A stretch of DNA of 64,000 bases from Rhodobacteraceae bacterium HLUCCO07 (GTDB lineage Bacteria; Pseudomonadota; Alphaproteobacteria; Rhodobacterales; Rhodobacteraceae), in contig LJSU01000028.1 in NCBI GenBank assembly GCA_001314705.1, positions 1-64,000 of the forward strand, given 5' to 3'. Below are positions 17,242 through 27,050 of the stretch, piece by piece; the first letter of the stretch is position 1; each line of letters begins with the position of its first letter. The notes beneath the pieces were generated by a model. The model saw only the letters and a program-made list of their open reading frames with translations. It was not told where the DNA came from and did not search any database. The position numbers and the translations under genes were made by a program.

Positions 17242-19427
17242 ACGTTTTCCGGGACGATCGCGCGCGCGTCATCCGGGCGATACTTGGCGATCATCGAGAT
17301 GATCTCGACCTTGCGCAGCGGTTTGGTCAGGTAGTGATCGAGACCGGCAGCCAGGATGCCTTCGCGATCACCGTCCATGGCATGGGCCGTCAGGGCAACG
17401 ATGGGAACGCGGGAAATGCCCTGCCCTTCGATCACACGGATTCTTTCGCTGGCTTCCTTGCCGTCCATCCGGGGCATCGAGATATCCATGAATATCAGGT
17501 CAGGGGCAAACTTCTGATAAAGCTCGACAGCTTCAATCCCGTTGCCCGCAAACTTCAAGTCAATGTCGAGTGATTTGAGCATCTTCTCGAAAACCAGCTG
17601 GTTGGTCTTGTTGTCCTCGGCGGCGAGTATCCGCATTGGCCGGGATTGCGCGCTCGGGGTCGATGCGACGGCTGAAGGTAGACGGTCAACCCGGGGGCGC
17701 TGCTCGGCCTCAAGGGCGGCGAGGTGTCGAAGCAGCATCCGCCTGGGCGTCGGTTTGGGCATCACGCCCCGGATAAGGGCGAAAGCCGGATCCTGTTCGG
17801 CGGCTCCCGGGTCCGAACTCGCCAGGATGATGGGCAAGTCATCCCGTCGTTCCTTCAGCAGACGGGCAAGTTCGAGCCCGTCCATGCCGGGCATATTGTG
17901 ATCGGTCACGATCGCATCAAAGCTGTCGTCGAGCATTTCGAGCGCCTGCGGTCCGTTCTCGACGCAATGTACCTTGAGCCCGAAGGCTTCAATCTGCTTG
18001 CCCATGATCAGGCGGTTCACCTCCAGGTCATCAACAACCATGATTTTCTTCAGGTGCTCGGGCAAACCGAAAGGTTCTTCGGGGCCCGTGTCATCCGTCT
18101 CCAGTGCCAACCTGAACCCGAAACAGGAGCCGACCCCCTCTTCCGAGTCGACCCAGATCGTGCCCCCCATGAGTTTTATGAGCTTCTCGCTGATGGCCAG
18201 CCCGAGGCCGGTGCCCTCGAACTGCCGATTTCGCTCGTCTTCAACCTGGTTGAACTCGCCGAATATGTGTTCGACCTTCTCGGCGGCAATACCGATTCCC
18301 GTATCCTCGACGGTGATGTGAAGCTGGGTTTCGGTGCTGCCTTCATGTTGCATGCCGACGACGCGGACGAGGACATGCCCCTGGGGTGTGAATTTGACCG
18401 CGTTGCCCAATAGATTGGTCAGGACCTGCCGAATGCGACCGGGATCTCCCACGAACACCGTCGGGAGAAACACGTCATATTCGACAACGATCTCGATGCT
18501 CTTGTCACGGGCCACTGGCTGCAAGAGCAAGACAACCTCGTGAATACAGCGTTCAAGGTCGAACGGTTCAGGATGCAAAACCAGTTTCTCGGCTTCGATC
18601 TTGGAGTAGTCCAGAACATCGTTGATAATGACCAGAAGGGCCTCGCCCGAGTTCTTGATCGTATCGACATAGAGTTTTTGTTCCTCGTCAAGCGTCGTGT
18701 CACGAAGGAGTTCGGCCATGCCGACGACCCCGTTCATGGGCGTGCGGATCTCGTGACTCATGTTGGCAAGGAACGTGGATTTTGCCCGGTTCGCTGCCTC
18801 GGCCCGTTCGCGCGCCTTCTTCAGTTCCTTTTCATATCGCACGGTTTCCGTGATGTTCAGGGCAAGGCTGACGACGTCACCGCCGTGGCCTCGCTGATCG
18901 ATCAGCTTGATGTACTGGCCGTTCCACAACCGGATCACCGTGGGAACGGGCGAAGGCGATTGCCAGCGCCTGGTCATCATGGCGCGCCAATCCGCGGGAG
19001 GGCTGTCGCCCGTATCGACAATACCCTCTTCCGTGATCAATTGCAGGATGCGAACATAGCTGACCCCTGGCCGGATCTCTTCCAGCCCGTCGAACACCGC
19101 GAGATAGGATTTGTTCGCAGCGATCATGAGGCTGTCGACGTCGAAGAAGGCAAAGCCGTCCTGAATGGTCTCGATCGAATGCCACAGTCGGCGCTCGGCA
19201 ATCTCGACTTTCTCGTGGGCGACCGTCAGGTCGGATTTGACGCGCTGGTTCTCGTCGCGAACGGTTTGGACTTCAGCGCGGGTTTCGACGATCTCATCCG
19301 AGAGTTTGCGGGCATGAAGTCCAAGCTTGCGGTTGGCCGCAAACAACTCGGCTTGCTTTTGTTCGAGCAACCGCTCGGCGGCCAGCCTGAGACGCCGTTC
19401 CTCGGCGAGTTTGTTTGCCAGGCTCAT
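17226..19427 (-). CDS. Hybrid sensor histidine kinase with two receiver domains
   Basis: About 733 residues without transmembrane segments, so cytosolic. Order: a coiled coil (about 1-100), a PAS-type sensor (about 105-215), HisKA with the phospho-acceptor His225 in FLANMSHEIRTPMNG, HATPase with DTGIGIA and GTGLGLAISEKL, receiver 1 (about 458-575, acceptor Asp in VTDHNMPGMDG) and receiver 2 (about 597-715, acceptor Asp in FMDISMPRMDG). No HPt domain is present, so phosphotransfer needs a separate protein. An in-frame ATG at 19505 exists, but 19427 has a better upstream GAGAG. Divergent from the alpha-2-macroglobulin gene across 142 bases. Signal unknown. Confidence 0.9.
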   Translation of the reverse strand: MSLANKLAEERRLRLAAERLLEQKQAELFAANRKLGLHARKLSDEIVETRAEVQTVRDENQRVKSDLTVAHEKVEIAERRLWHSIETIQDGFAFFDVDSLMIAANKSYLAVFDGLEEIRPGVSYVRILQLITEEGIVDTGDSPPADWRAMMTRRWQSPSPVPTVIRLWNGQYIKLIDQRGHGGDVVSLALNITETVRYEKELKKARERAEAANRAKSTFLANMSHEIRTPMNGVVGMAELLRDTTLDEEQKLYVDTIKNSGEALLVIINDVLDYSKIEAEKLVLHPEPFDLERCIHEVVLLLQPVARDKSIEIVVEYDVFLPTVFVGDPGRIRQVLTNLLGNAVKFTPQGHVLVRVVGMQHEGSTETQLHITVEDTGIGIAAEKVEHIFGEFNQVEDERNRQFEGTGLGLAISEKLIKLMGGTIWVDSEEGVGSCFGFRLALETDDTGPEEPFGLPEHLKKIMVVDDLEVNRLIMGKQIEAFGLKVHCVENGPQALEMLDDSFDAIVTDHNMPGMDGLELARLLKERRDDLPIILASSDPGAAEQDPAFALIRGVMPKPTPRRMLLRHLAALEAEQRPRVDRLPSAVASTPSAQSRPMRILAAEDNKTNQLVFEKMLKSLDIDLKFAGNGIEAVELYQKFAPDLIFMDISMPRMDGKEASERIRVIEGQGISRVPIVALTAHAMDGDREGILAAGLDHYLTKPLRKVEIISMIAKYRPDDARAIVPENVQAPA

Positions 19428-19569
19428 TTCGAAACTCTCGGATTTCGCTCTCTCGGTCGCCGTGAGGTTCTGCCATTGTGGTGAATTTTTGCTTAAGCTG
19501 CACATGGGGGAATCGTTGCGCAAACGCATGGGTCGTGAGACGATCAATCCATTGCCGACGGAGGATTTC

Positions 19570-22500
19570 ATGCGTTTTTTTCTGCCCTTGCTTTTGGCGT
19601 TGATCGGCCTGTCCGATATCGCAGTTGCACAGGATGTCATCCCCGAGCGTCGCCTTGTCGTTACAACAGACGTGGATTTTTACGGCTCCGACCTGCAGTC
19701 GATGTTCGATACCGACTTGGAATCGTGCCAGAAGGCCTGCCTTGCAGATCCACAATGTCGGGCCTTCACCTTCAACAAGCGCTCGAATGCCTGTTTTCCG
19801 AAATCACAGATCAGGGAGAGAAACCCCTACGATGGGGCAGTTTCCGGCGAGGTTCTGACGGTCGACCCGCGCATTGCCCAAGACGCCCCCGCCCGCGCGC
19901 AAGAGTTGGATTTCCTGCAGGAGCGCGATCTTGCGCGCGCCGTCGAACAGGCCAGCGGAATCGGACCGCTTCATCCCGGGGGACAATGGGACGTGGAAAC
20001 CCTCCTGAAGTCGTCGGATGACCGTCGTCGGGCGGGTGACCCGCTCAACGCGATGCGCTGGATCGGGGCTGCGGTCGCGGTATCGGATGCCAGCGATCAG
20101 TGGGTTGAATACGGCAGGCTGTCACTGGCGATCGACAGTTCGAATGCGGGCGATATGCGCCAGCATGCCGAGCGCGCGTTTCTCGCGACCATCAACGGTT
20201 ATCTGAGGGCCGGGACTGATGCTGAACGCGTCAATGCGCTTTCCGTGATGTCGGAAGCCTTGGAGCGCCTGGGGCGTGGTCGGGACATGATTCCGGCCCT
20301 GCGATTGGCCAAGGCAACCTCTGGACGGGAGGATCTCCTGGCCGCGCTGGACGACGCCATTGCAAAACACGGCTTCCGCATCACCGATCACGTGGTCGAA
20401 AGCGATCAGGCCGATCCCCGCATATGCGCCGAGTTTTCCGAACCGCTGATCAGGCCTGGGGCCGATTATGCCTCGTTTGTCCGCCTGCCGGATCAACGCA
20501 TGGCGGTTGAAGCCGAAGGGAGCCGAATATGTGTTTCCGGCCTCGCGCATGGTCAGCGCTATACCTTGGTCTTTCGCGAAGGGTTGCCCGCGAAGAGTGG
20601 CGAGACGCTGGCCGAGGCTACCGAACTGTCTTTCTACGTGCGCGACCGTTCACCATCGGTGCGGTTCCCGGGCCGGGCCTACGTGCTTCCGAGAACCGGC
20701 GACGCGGCGGTGCCGGTCGAGACGGTGAACCTTGATGCGGTTGATCTGCGCTTGCGCCATGTCAGCGACCGCAGCGTGCTGCGCGCGATCCAGGAACAGT
20801 ATTTCGGTCGCCCCCTGCCGCATTTTGCCGACAAGCGCTTTGCCGGGGAAATCGGTGACGAAGTCTGGACCGGCGTCGGAGAGGTGGGCAACGACCTCAA
20901 CGCGGATGTCCTGACACGTCTGCCCGTCGGTGAAATCATTGAAGGGCTTCCTGCCGGGGTCTACGCATTGAGCGCATCTGTGCCGGGCGTAGACCGCCAT
21001 GACGATCCGGGTGCGACCCAGTGGTTTGTCTTGTCCGATCTGGGCCTTGCGACGATGAGCGGCGATGACGGCCTGCATGTCTTTGTGCGTGGTCTCGGCG
21101 ATGCCGAGTTGCGCGAGGGTGTCGAGGTGACTCTGGTTTCGCGTGCCAACAGGGTTCTGGCGGAAACGAGAACCGATACCCAGGGCCATGCCCGCTTTGA
21201 ACCGGGCTTGACCCGTGGTCAGGGCGGCTCTGAACCGGCGCTGGTGACGGCCCGGGATGGCGAGGCGGACATGGCCTTCCTGTCCCTCTCTGATCCGGCT
21301 TTCGATCTTTCGGACCGCGGTGTGGAAGGTCGGGCACCGGGCGGACCGGTGGATGTGTTCCTTGCGACGGACCGTGGTGCGTATCGGGCGGGCGAGGTGA
21401 TCCACGCGACAGTTCTGGCGCGTGACTCCGAGGTCGCTGCGATTGAACAGCTTCCATTGACCGCGATACTGACGCGCCCGGATGGCGTGGAGTATGCGCG
21501 GCATGTCTCGCAAACCGGTCTTGCGGGCGGTCATATTTTCGACATGCCCATCGGCACCAGCGTTCCGCGCGGTGTCTGGCGGTTGGAGGTCAAGGCGGAC
21601 ATGGCCAGGGACGCGCTCGCCAGCGAGACAATCCTGGTCGAGGATTTCCTGCCCGAGCGGATCGATTTCGAAATGTCTCTACCGGACGGTGGCTTGCGGC
21701 CCGGCGGAACCACGACATTGGACGTGGCGGCAAGATACCTCTACGGGGCGCCGGGCGCAGATTTGCCGCTCGAGGGGGACACGGTGCTGCGGGCCAGGCG
21801 GTCCCTGGACTCCATGCCGGGTTACGTGTTCGGGCGACACGACCGCGAGGCGTCAGCACGCCGCGGCTCTTTTCAGGGCGAAAGGACAGACGCCGAAGGC
21901 AACGCAAGGGTGCAGATCGGGCTGCCGGACGCCCCGGCGGATGACCGTATGCTCGAACTTGACGTGGTTGGTCGGGTGTCCGAGGGGTCTAGCCGACCGG
22001 TCGAGCGGCGCGTGACCCAGGCCGTGGAGCCTGCCGGTCCGGTGATCGGCCTCCGGTCGCTCTTCGATGAAGGTGTCGTGGCCGAGGGGACCGAGGCCGC
22101 TTTCGACGTGATCGCGCTGTCGCCTGCGCTCGAGCGGGTGCCGATGCAGGTGCGCTGGACGCTCAACCGGGTCGAGACGCGGTATCAATGGTACCAGGAA
22201 TACGGCAACTGGAACTGGGAGCCCGTGACGACCCGCCAGGCAGTCAAGCGGGGCGAGGCGGTTTTGGGCGCGGAACCGGTGCAGGTTTCCGCCCCGGTCG
22301 AATGGGGGCGATATGAGCTTGTCGTCGAGCGGCTCGATGGCGGCTATGTCTCCAGCTCGCAGGATTTCCACGCGGGGTGGTACGCACCGGCGGATGTGAC
22401 CAGGACCCCGGACATGCTGGAGCTTTCGCTCGACAAGCCCGGCTACAGGAGTGGAGACGTGGCGACCTTGCGTCTCGTGCCGCGCTATGCCGGCAAGGCG

Positions 22501-25002
22501 CTTGTCACGGTCATGTCGAACCACCTGATCGCGATGAAGACGGTCGATGTGAAAGAGGGTGAGAACCGCGTTTCGCTGGAAGTCACGGATGACTGGGGTG
22601 CCGGGGCGTATGTTTCGGCGACCGTGATCCGGCCCATGGATGTCGCGGCAGCGCAGAACCCGGCGCGGTCGATGGGCCTGTCCTATGCGCAGATCGATCC
22701 GGGCGAAAAGCGGCTGAGCGTCGAGATCGACGCGCCCGACACCTCCCAACCGCGTGAACCGCTGAATGCGGTGATCCGTGTGGATGGTGGTGAAGAGGAC
22801 GAGATGGCCTACGTCACTGTTGCGGCCGTCGATGTCGGCATACTCAACCTGACCGGGTTCGAGAGCCCCGATCCGTCCGACCATTACTTTGGCCAGCAGC
22901 GGCTGGGCATGGATATCCGCGATGTTTATGGCCGGTTGATCGACGGGATGAACGGGGCCATGGGGGCCGTGCGCTCGGGGGGTGATGCCTCGGACGAGAT
23001 GCGTATGCAGTCGCCCCCGCCGACGGATGAGCTTGTGGCCTTCTTCTCCGGGCCGGTCGAAGTCGGCCCGGATGGGACGGCAGACGTTTCTTTTGATATG
23101 CCGGAGTTCAACGGAACGGTGCGCCTAATGGCAGTGGCCTGGTCGAGAACCGGCGTCGGCCAGGGCGCAGCCGAGGTGCTTGTGCGCGATCCCGTGGTCG
23201 TCACCGCAAGCCTGCCGCGCTTCATGGCGCCCGGAGACGAGAGCCGGCTTTTGCTCGAACTTGCCCACGCCGACGGACCGGCCGGCCGCATGGGGCTTGA
23301 TGTATCCGCCGAGGGCGTGATGCTCGACGCCGCGATTCCTTCCGGGGTGACGCTGGCCGATGGGGAAAAGACCAGCTTTTCGATTCCGGTTGTCGCAGAC
23401 GCTGCAGGTGATCACAGTTTGCGCGTCGCCCTGACAACGCCGGATGGCCGGCAGCTCGTGAAGGCGCTGGCGCTGCCCGTTCGAGTGAACGACCCCGAAA
23501 TCGCGCTCACACGGCGCTTTGTGCTCGGATCGGGCGAGACCTTCACGCTTGACGAGAATGTCTTTGCCGGAATGCGCTCCGGTACCGCCTCGGCAACCGT
23601 TTCGGCCGGCCCTCTGGCCAAGCTGAACGCGCCGGGCCTGCTTTCGGCACTTGACCGCTACCCTTATGGATGTTCCGAACAGGTGGCATCCGCCGCCATG
23701 CCGCTCCTGTATTTCGGCAAGGTGGCCACGGCCCTTGGCCATGCCGACCAAGGGCAGGTGCAAGAGCGCATAGACCAGTCCATCGCCAGGGTTCTGAGCC
23801 ATCAGTCAAGCAACGGTTCATTCGGGCTGTGGCGTGCCGCGTCGGGAGATTTCTGGCTCGATGCCTATGTTTCGGATTTCCTGAGCCGCGCGCGGGCCGA
23901 AGGCCATGACGTGCCGCAGGCAGCCTTTCGCATGGCCATGGACAACCTGCGCAACCGGGTGAACTATGCCCCTGATTTCGACGAAGGCGGGGCCGACATC
24001 GCCTATGCGTTGATGGTTCTGGCCCGCGAAGGGGCCGCGGCGATGGCCGATCTGCGCTACTTCGCCGACGTCAAGGCCGAGGCGTTTTCCACGCCGCTTG
24101 CGGTTGCACAGCTTGGCGCGGCGCTGGCCATGTATGGCGACCAGACCCGTGCCGACGCGCTCTTCGCGCGGGCCGGGCGCATGATGCAATCGCGCCTGCA
24201 GGACGAGGCCGCGGTCTGGCGTGCGGATTACGGCAGCAATCTACGCGATGCCGCCGGGGTCCTGGGCCTTGCGGTCGAGGCGGGCAGCGAAGCGGTCGAT
24301 CGCAGGCAACTGGCCGACCATGTCGCGCAGACGAGTCGCAGCTTCTCGACACAGGAAAGTGCGTGGTCCCTGCTGGCGGCAAAGGCGCTGGTCGACGATC
24401 CTTCCGTGTCCGGGCTGAATGTGAACGGATCGCCGCTCGATGACCCGTTCGTGCGCATGATCGAGGCAGAGGCGCGGGCGCAACCGCAGGCCATTCGCAA
24501 CGAAAGCGATACACCGACCGATCTGACCCTGACCACCTTTGGCGTGCCCGAGGTGGCCCCGGAGGCGGGCGGCTACGGCTATCGTATCGAACGGGACTAT
24601 TACACGATGGAGGGTGAACCGGTTCAGGATCTCACGGCCCGAATGGGCGAGCGTTTCGTTGCCGTGTTGCGCGTAACGCCGTTCGAGCGGGGCGAGGCGC
24701 GGCTCATGATCGACGATCCGCTGCCTGCCGGGTTCGAGATCGACAACCCCAACCTCCTGCGCTCGGGCGATATCCGGGCGCTGGACTGGCTTGATCCGCA
24801 AGAGGCCGAGCACGCGGAGTTCCGGTCCGATCGTTTCCTTGCCGCGGTCGACTGGCGCTCGGACAAGGCGTTCCAACTGGCCTATATCGTGCGCGCCGTC
24901 TCGCCCGGTGAGTTCCATCACCCGGCGGCACAGGCCGAGGACATGTATCGCCCGCACTATCGCGCACAGACCGCGGCAGGACGGCTGATCGTCTCGGAAT
25001 GA
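19570..25002 (+). CDS. Bacterial alpha-2-macroglobulin family protein with PAN domain
   Basis: A very large (1810-residue) secreted protein. A signal peptide (about 1-21, ending AVAQ) is followed by a PAN/Apple-like domain (about 28-85, with cysteines in SCQKACLADPQCRAF), then macroglobulin domains, including an MG2-type segment with DRGAYRAGEVIHATVLARD and a bait-type stretch, and the thioester domain. The thioester motif is GCSEQ with Cys1368 and Gln1371, so the protease-trapping chemistry looks intact. Bacterial homologues guard the periplasm against proteases. GGAGG seven bases upstream supports ATG 19570. It overlaps pbpC by 4 bases (ATGA), the classic pairing that couples protease trapping to peptidoglycan repair. 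Confidence 0.92.
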   Translation: MRFFLPLLLALIGLSDIAVAQDVIPERRLVVTTDVDFYGSDLQSMFDTDLESCQKACLADPQCRAFTFNKRSNACFPKSQIRERNPYDGAVSGEVLTVDPRIAQDAPARAQELDFLQERDLARAVEQASGIGPLHPGGQWDVETLLKSSDDRRRAGDPLNAMRWIGAAVAVSDASDQWVEYGRLSLAIDSSNAGDMRQHAERAFLATINGYLRAGTDAERVNALSVMSEALERLGRGRDMIPALRLAKATSGREDLLAALDDAIAKHGFRITDHVVESDQADPRICAEFSEPLIRPGADYASFVRLPDQRMAVEAEGSRICVSGLAHGQRYTLVFREGLPAKSGETLAEATELSFYVRDRSPSVRFPGRAYVLPRTGDAAVPVETVNLDAVDLRLRHVSDRSVLRAIQEQYFGRPLPHFADKRFAGEIGDEVWTGVGEVGNDLNADVLTRLPVGEIIEGLPAGVYALSASVPGVDRHDDPGATQWFVLSDLGLATMSGDDGLHVFVRGLGDAELREGVEVTLVSRANRVLAETRTDTQGHARFEPGLTRGQGGSEPALVTARDGEADMAFLSLSDPAFDLSDRGVEGRAPGGPVDVFLATDRGAYRAGEVIHATVLARDSEVAAIEQLPLTAILTRPDGVEYARHVSQTGLAGGHIFDMPIGTSVPRGVWRLEVKADMARDALASETILVEDFLPERIDFEMSLPDGGLRPGGTTTLDVAARYLYGAPGADLPLEGDTVLRARRSLDSMPGYVFGRHDREASARRGSFQGERTDAEGNARVQIGLPDAPADDRMLELDVVGRVSEGSSRPVERRVTQAVEPAGPVIGLRSLFDEGVVAEGTEAAFDVIALSPALERVPMQVRWTLNRVETRYQWYQEYGNWNWEPVTTRQAVKRGEAVLGAEPVQVSAPVEWGRYELVVERLDGGYVSSSQDFHAGWYAPADVTRTPDMLELSLDKPGYRSGDVATLRLVPRYAGKALVTVMSNHLIAMKTVDVKEGENRVSLEVTDDWGAGAYVSATVIRPMDVAAAQNPARSMGLSYAQIDPGEKRLSVEIDAPDTSQPREPLNAVIRVDGGEEDEMAYVTVAAVDVGILNLTGFESPDPSDHYFGQQRLGMDIRDVYGRLIDGMNGAMGAVRSGGDASDEMRMQSPPPTDELVAFFSGPVEVGPDGTADVSFDMPEFNGTVRLMAVAWSRTGVGQGAAEVLVRDPVVVTASLPRFMAPGDESRLLLELAHADGPAGRMGLDVSAEGVMLDAAIPSGVTLADGEKTSFSIPVVADAAGDHSLRVALTTPDGRQLVKALALPVRVNDPEIALTRRFVLGSGETFTLDENVFAGMRSGTASATVSAGPLAKLNAPGLLSALDRYPYGCSEQVASAAMPLLYFGKVATALGHADQGQVQERIDQSIARVLSHQSSNGSFGLWRAASGDFWLDAYVSDFLSRARAEGHDVPQAAFRMAMDNLRNRVNYAPDFDEGGADIAYALMVLAREGAAAMADLRYFADVKAEAFSTPLAVAQLGAALAMYGDQTRADALFARAGRMMQSRLQDEAAVWRADYGSNLRDAAGVLGLAVEAGSEAVDRRQLADHVAQTSRSFSTQESAWSLLAAKALVDDPSVSGLNVNGSPLDDPFVRMIEAEARAQPQAIRNESDTPTDLTLTTFGVPEVAPEAGGYGYRIERDYYTMEGEPVQDLTARMGERFVAVLRVTPFERGEARLMIDDPLPAGFEIDNPNLLRSGDIRALDWLDPQEAEHAEFRSDRFLAAVDWRSDKAFQLAYIVRAVSPGEFHHPAAQAEDMYRPHYRAQTAAGRLIVSE

Positions 25003-27050
25003 AACGGGTCGCCTGCATCGCCGGACTGCTTGGCATTGTCGTGGCGATGGTCGTGGGCTGGACGCGGTTCGATCGCTGGATCGACACGACCGAACTGCCG
25101 CCGCTTGCGACCGAAACTTCCGTCGAGATGCGCGACCGGAACGGTGACCTGTTGCGGGTCTACACCGTGGATGAGGGGCGCTGGCGCATGGCAACCGGCG
25201 TCGCACAGGTTGACCCGCTTTATTCCGATATGCTGATCGCCTTTGAAGACAAGCGTTACTTCTCCCATTCCGGCGTTGATCCATGGGCCATGGTGCGGGC
25301 CACCGGGCAGGCGCTGTGGCATGGGCGGGTCGTTTCGGGTGCCTCGACCCTGACGATGCAGGTCGCGCGCCTGCTGGAGGACAGCGGCACGGGATCATGG
25401 GCCGGCAAGCTGCGCCAGATCCGCCTTGCACTTGCACTGGAACGCAAGTTGAGCAAACACGAGATCCTTGACCTTTACCTCACGCTCGCACCCTTCGGCG
25501 GCAACCTCGAAGGCGTGCGCGCGGCAAGCCTCTCCTGGTTCGGCAAGGAACCCCGGCGCCTGGCCCCGGATGAGGCGGCGCTCCTGGTGGCCTTGCCGCA
25601 ATCGCCGGAAACCCGGAGGCCCGACCGCGACTGGCGCGCGGCAAGGGCGGGGCGCGACCGCGTGCTTGCGCGTGCGCATGATGCGGGCGTGATCCCGGGC
25701 GAGAGCTTGGAAAGTGCTCGGGCGGCCCCGGTGCCGCGCCAGCGCCAGCCTTTTCCTGCCCTCGCCCCGCACATGACGGACCGGGTGCGCGCCGCTTCCC
25801 CCTTGTCGATGCGGCATTATCTGAGTCTGGATCGCCACCTGCAGGAGGCACTGGAACGACTTGCCACCGCGCGACTGTCGGACCTGTCGCGGCATGTGTC
25901 GGTCGCGATCATGGTGGCCGACCACAGCAGCGGCGAAATCCTCGCGTCGGTCGGCTCGGCCAGCTACGGCAAGACATCGTCGCGGCAGGGATTCGTCGAT
26001 ATGACGCGGGCGGCGCGGTCGCCGGGATCCACCCTCAAACCACTGGTTTACGCCATGGCCTTCGACCTGGGGCTGGCCCATCCCGAGACGGTGATCGAGG
26101 ATCGGCCGGTGGCCTTCGGTTCATATGCCCCGAGAAACTTCGACGGGCGTTTCCGGGGTGAGATCCGCGTGTCCGAGGCGCTTCGCCTGTCTCTCAATAT
26201 CCCCGTGGTCCTGTTGATGAACGAGATTGGACCCGCCCGGTTCATGAGCGGATTGAAGCGCGCCGGTATCGGCCCCACCGTGACCGGAGGCAAGCCCGGG
26301 CTTGCCGTGGCATTGGGTGGTCTCGGCATTTCCCTGCATGAACTCGTCCAGCTGTTCGCGGGTCTCGCCCGCGGCGGTGAAGCCATTGAGCTGAGTTGGA
26401 AGCCGGACGAGTCACTGGCCCATGAACGCCCACGTTTCATCAGCCGCGCCGCCGCGTGGCATGTGGGAGATATCCTGTCGCAACTGACACCTTCGGAGGC
26501 CAAGGCGAACGGGCGGCTGGCCTTCAAGACAGGCACGTCATACGGCCACCGCGACGCATGGGCGGTGGGCTATGACGGTCGCCACGTGGCCGGGGTCTGG
26601 ATCGGTCGGCCTGATGGCACGCCGGTTCCGGGCGCCTTTGGCGGCGATCTGGCGGCGCCGCTTCTGCTCGAGGTGTTCCAGCGCCTGAAACCCAAACTTG
26701 ATCCGCTTCCACCCCCGCCGCCAGAGGCACTGATCCTGGGCAATTCCGACCTGCCTGCGCCGCTTCAAAGGTTTCGCGGGCGTCAAGCGGTATTCAGCGC
26801 GGAGGCCGATGCTCCGGTGCTGGCATTTCCGCCAGATGGCGTGCGGGTCGCGCTGGAGGAGGGCATGCCGCTTGTGGTCAAACTGCGCGACGGGGTGCCG
26901 CCCTTCGCGGTTCTGGCGGACGGGGCCCCGCAGGTCACCGGCCACTACCAGCGCGAGATCGCCTTGGAGCATGTCGGAAAGGGGTTCGTGACCCTGTCGG
27001 TGATCGACGCGCGCGGGCGGTCCGCGCGCGCCGTGGTCGAGGTCGATTAA
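24999..27050 (+). CDS. pbpC: Penicillin-binding protein 1C
   Basis: A 683-residue class A PBP anchored by one N-terminal helix (about 4-20). The glycosyltransferase domain has EDKRYFSHSGVDP and SGASTLTMQVARLL; the transpeptidase has Ser344 in SPGSTLKP and the KTG box in FKTGTSYGHRDAW; a C-terminal biPBP-type domain follows (about 590-683). All catalytic motifs are intact. Translationally coupled to the alpha-2-macroglobulin gene. Its stop overlaps the convergent thiolase by 4 bases. Confidence 0.94.
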   Translation: MKRVACIAGLLGIVVAMVVGWTRFDRWIDTTELPPLATETSVEMRDRNGDLLRVYTVDEGRWRMATGVAQVDPLYSDMLIAFEDKRYFSHSGVDPWAMVRATGQALWHGRVVSGASTLTMQVARLLEDSGTGSWAGKLRQIRLALALERKLSKHEILDLYLTLAPFGGNLEGVRAASLSWFGKEPRRLAPDEAALLVALPQSPETRRPDRDWRAARAGRDRVLARAHDAGVIPGESLESARAAPVPRQRQPFPALAPHMTDRVRAASPLSMRHYLSLDRHLQEALERLATARLSDLSRHVSVAIMVADHSSGEILASVGSASYGKTSSRQGFVDMTRAARSPGSTLKPLVYAMAFDLGLAHPETVIEDRPVAFGSYAPRNFDGRFRGEIRVSEALRLSLNIPVVLLMNEIGPARFMSGLKRAGIGPTVTGGKPGLAVALGGLGISLHELVQLFAGLARGGEAIELSWKPDESLAHERPRFISRAAAWHVGDILSQLTPSEAKANGRLAFKTGTSYGHRDAWAVGYDGRHVAGVWIGRPDGTPVPGAFGGDLAAPLLLEVFQRLKPKLDPLPPPPPEALILGNSDLPAPLQRFRGRQAVFSAEADAPVLAFPPDGVRVALEEGMPLVVKLRDGVPPFAVLADGAPQVTGHYQREIALEHVGKGFVTLSVIDARGRSARAVVEVD

